A DNA stretch of 64,000 nucleotides from Nocardia amikacinitolerans NBRC 108937. GTDB taxonomy: Bacteria; Actinomycetota; Actinomycetes; Mycobacteriales; Mycobacteriaceae. The stretch is taken from positions 146,436 through 210,435 of the forward strand of contig NZ_BDAU01000014.1 in NCBI RefSeq assembly GCF_001612615.1, given 5' to 3'. Of this stretch, positions 24,101 to 27,100 are shown piece by piece (the stretch's first letter is position 1; each line of letters starts with the position of its first letter). A program made the position numbers and the translations under genes. The notes under the pieces are model-generated. The model saw nothing but the letters and a program-made list of their open reading frames with translations, made no database searches and had not been told where the DNA came from.

Positions 24101-27100
24101 CGTCCAGGAAGCGCCGGAGGTCGCGCATCGGATCCCGGCGACCCTGCCCATCGCCGACCCGCGGCAGGTTCCGATCGTCGTCGTCATGGTCCTGGGTGGC
24201 GGCACCCAACGCGAGCGGGCGCACCACCAGCGGGCGCACGGAGTCGCCGTTCGCGTCGTAGACCATGACCCAGGTCTTCTTCGCGTCCGGCAGACTGTCG
24301 GGGTCGAACTCGACCGGACCGTCCGGATGCTTGTACGGGTCGTCGACCATGATCTTGCCGGTCTCGGCGTCGTAGTACATGACGTACGCGTGCGCCCCGA
24401 CACCGTGCTCATCGACCGTGTGGTTCTGGTCGATGACGATGGCCGTCGCCTTGCCCTTCATGAAGCCGAGCGCCTCGGCGATCGCCTTGTGCGGCGACTT
24501 GCGCTTGCCGACCTTGACCTCGGTCACCTGGGAATCGGCGTGCTCTTCGAGCCGGCGCATGGACACACCGTCCAAGCCGACGTCGGTCAGCACGGTGATG
24601 TCCGGGTTACCGGTACGCTGGCGCGCCCCGTACAGCGCCTGCTCGGAGCACCCGTTCTTGCGCGGCGGGGGCCGATCGGTGTCCAGGAACGACTCGTTGT
24701 CGGGCGCTTGGAATTCGGTGCTGCCCGCGGCGATGTTCTCCAGCCGGTACATGCGGTCGACCGGCACGCCGTTGTTCGGCGGCTTCGGACCGTCCGGGGC
24801 GTCGAACTGGCGGAACAGGCCGGTGGCGCGATCCTGGATGTGCACTCGAACGTCGTCGCCGAAGTGCTTCTTCCTGATCATCGGATCGTCTGCTTGGCCG
24901 GAGAAGCCGATGAGCACGACGTCGTCGACCAAACGCGCCAAACGCCCCTTGTGGCCGGACGATTCGACGACGTCGACGCCGTAGCCGCGCGCGATGATCT
25001 TGTTCGAGACCGCGATCTCGGGTTGCCCCTGCGCCACCCGCCCTTCGTTGAGGGCTGCACGCGTCGCGCTGAAGGCGGCCAGATCCTGGGCGAGCAGCTT
25101 GCCACCCTGGCGGGCATGCCAGGTGGTCATGGACTGGGCCTTGTTCGGCGTGCCATAACCGACCCACGCGATCGATGCCGCCGACTCGCCGGGGCTCAGT
25201 CGACCGGCGGTCGCCCGGTACTGGGCGGCCATCTCGTTCACGGTGCCGCCGATGTTGGCCAGCGACGCGTCACGGCCGGGGACGTGCCAGGACAACAGGG
25301 TCGCGGTGTCGACGTCGCCCATGGCGATGGCCGCCCGGCCGCTGCCGTTGAACGCGGTGGAGTCGAAGGCCATGACGTAGACCGGCGTATTCGGCGCGAC
25401 GGTTCGGGCCACCGCCTGCGCCGTCGCGATCGCCTCTCGGGTGCGCAGCAGGTTGACCAGCTGCGTGTGCGAGGCGGAGTCCAGTTTGCTCTGCCGAATC
25501 AGGCTGTCGAGCTCGTTCTGGACGCGTTTGACAGTCTTCGCGGCCTCGGTGCGCGCCTGGTCGATCCGCTGTCTGGCTTCGGCCCGTTCTCGCGCGGCCT
25601 GACGGCGTGCCGCCGCCCTCTCCGCCCAGCGGCTGTCCGGATCCACCTGGGTACGGGCCCTCGGCTGCTCGGCTTTCGCCTTCGCCAAGGCAGCCGCGGC
25701 CTGCTCTTGCTCGGCGAGCAGACTCGCCAACCGCGCCTGTTGGGTTTCGGTCAACCCGCTGCGGGCGATCAGATCCTGCGTCTCCCGGACGATCCGTATC
25801 CGGTTGGCGATGTCGACATCCGGGGCGGGAATGCCCGGCACATTGTTGCCGAAGCCGGCCGGATGCACCCGGAGCAGGACGAGCTGCTGCTCCGGCGTGA
25901 TCGAGTTCCACCGCTCGGAGTTCTTGCGCGCCAACGCATCCGCCTCGGCACGGGTGGCCTTGGGGTCGAGCTGGAAATCGGCGGGCTTCGGCTTGCCCGG
26001 CATGCTGTCGAGGATGTCGGCGGCCTGCTGCTTCTCCGCGTCGGTCGCTGGGCTGGCGTCGGGCACCCGGCGCGGGCGAGCGTTCTCGTCGGTGTCGGGG
26101 TTCGGATCGGACGAATCGTCCGGCTGGTTCTGGGTTTCCGGGTCGGTATCGGTGTCGGTGTCGGGGTCCGTGCTGGTGTTCGGATCGGTGCTGGGGCGTG
26201 CCGGAGCCGGGGCCGCAGGGGTGGGCGGCGGAGGCGGTAGAACCAGCGCGGAATCCTCGTCGACATCCGGGCGTGCCGCCGGATCGTCGTCGCTCTCCGG
26301 ACGCGCGGGCGCATCCTCGTCGGTGTCGTCCTGTGTCGCAGCGTCCTCGTCGCTGTCCGGCTGCACCGCCGGGTCTTGATCGCTCTCGGGACGCGCGGGC
26401 GCGTCCTCGTCGGCGTCGTTTTGTGTCGTCGGATCCAGGGTGCTGTCGGTCCGCGCCTGGACCTGCGGGTCGCTCTCCGGTGCGACCTGCACCTGGCTGT
26501 CGACGTCGCCGTCCGAGTCTGCAGTGGTGTTTCGTTGCGGCGCTTCGGTATCCGAGATCTGCGTCTGCACCGGACTGGCCGGGGCGGCGCCGGGGGTCGC
26601 GGCCTGAGCGGCCGAGCCCGCCCGCGCCGCGGGCGTCGACTGGGCGTCGGTGGTCGGGGCGACGGTGGACGTGCCGTCGTTGAAACCGGCAACGGAGGTG
26701 TCTCCGGCGCGCGGCACACCCGGCAGGTTGGGCGTCGACGGCCGCCCGGCGCCCTGCTGGCCGGTGGCGGTGCTCGACTGACCCGCTGTCGGAGACGTGG
26801 AGGTGGACCCCGGCGCGGACGACGAACTGCCCGGCGCCGCGCTGGACGCACCCGCGCTCGCGGACGCTCCCGGAGCCGACGTGCTCGCACCCGGCGCCGC
26901 CGATCCCGGCGCGGCCGCACCCGGCGCCGTCGTTCCTGCCCCGTTGGTGGCGCCGTTCGACGCGGTGTTCAGGCTGGAGTTGGAATCGCCCGAAATGCCT
27001 GCGCCGGCACCGAAAGAGTCGCCCACCGGCGAACCGGTGAGGTTGTCGACCGCGCCGGGATCGGTGACCGGGCTGACCTGCGCGGCCCCAGCACCGGGAT

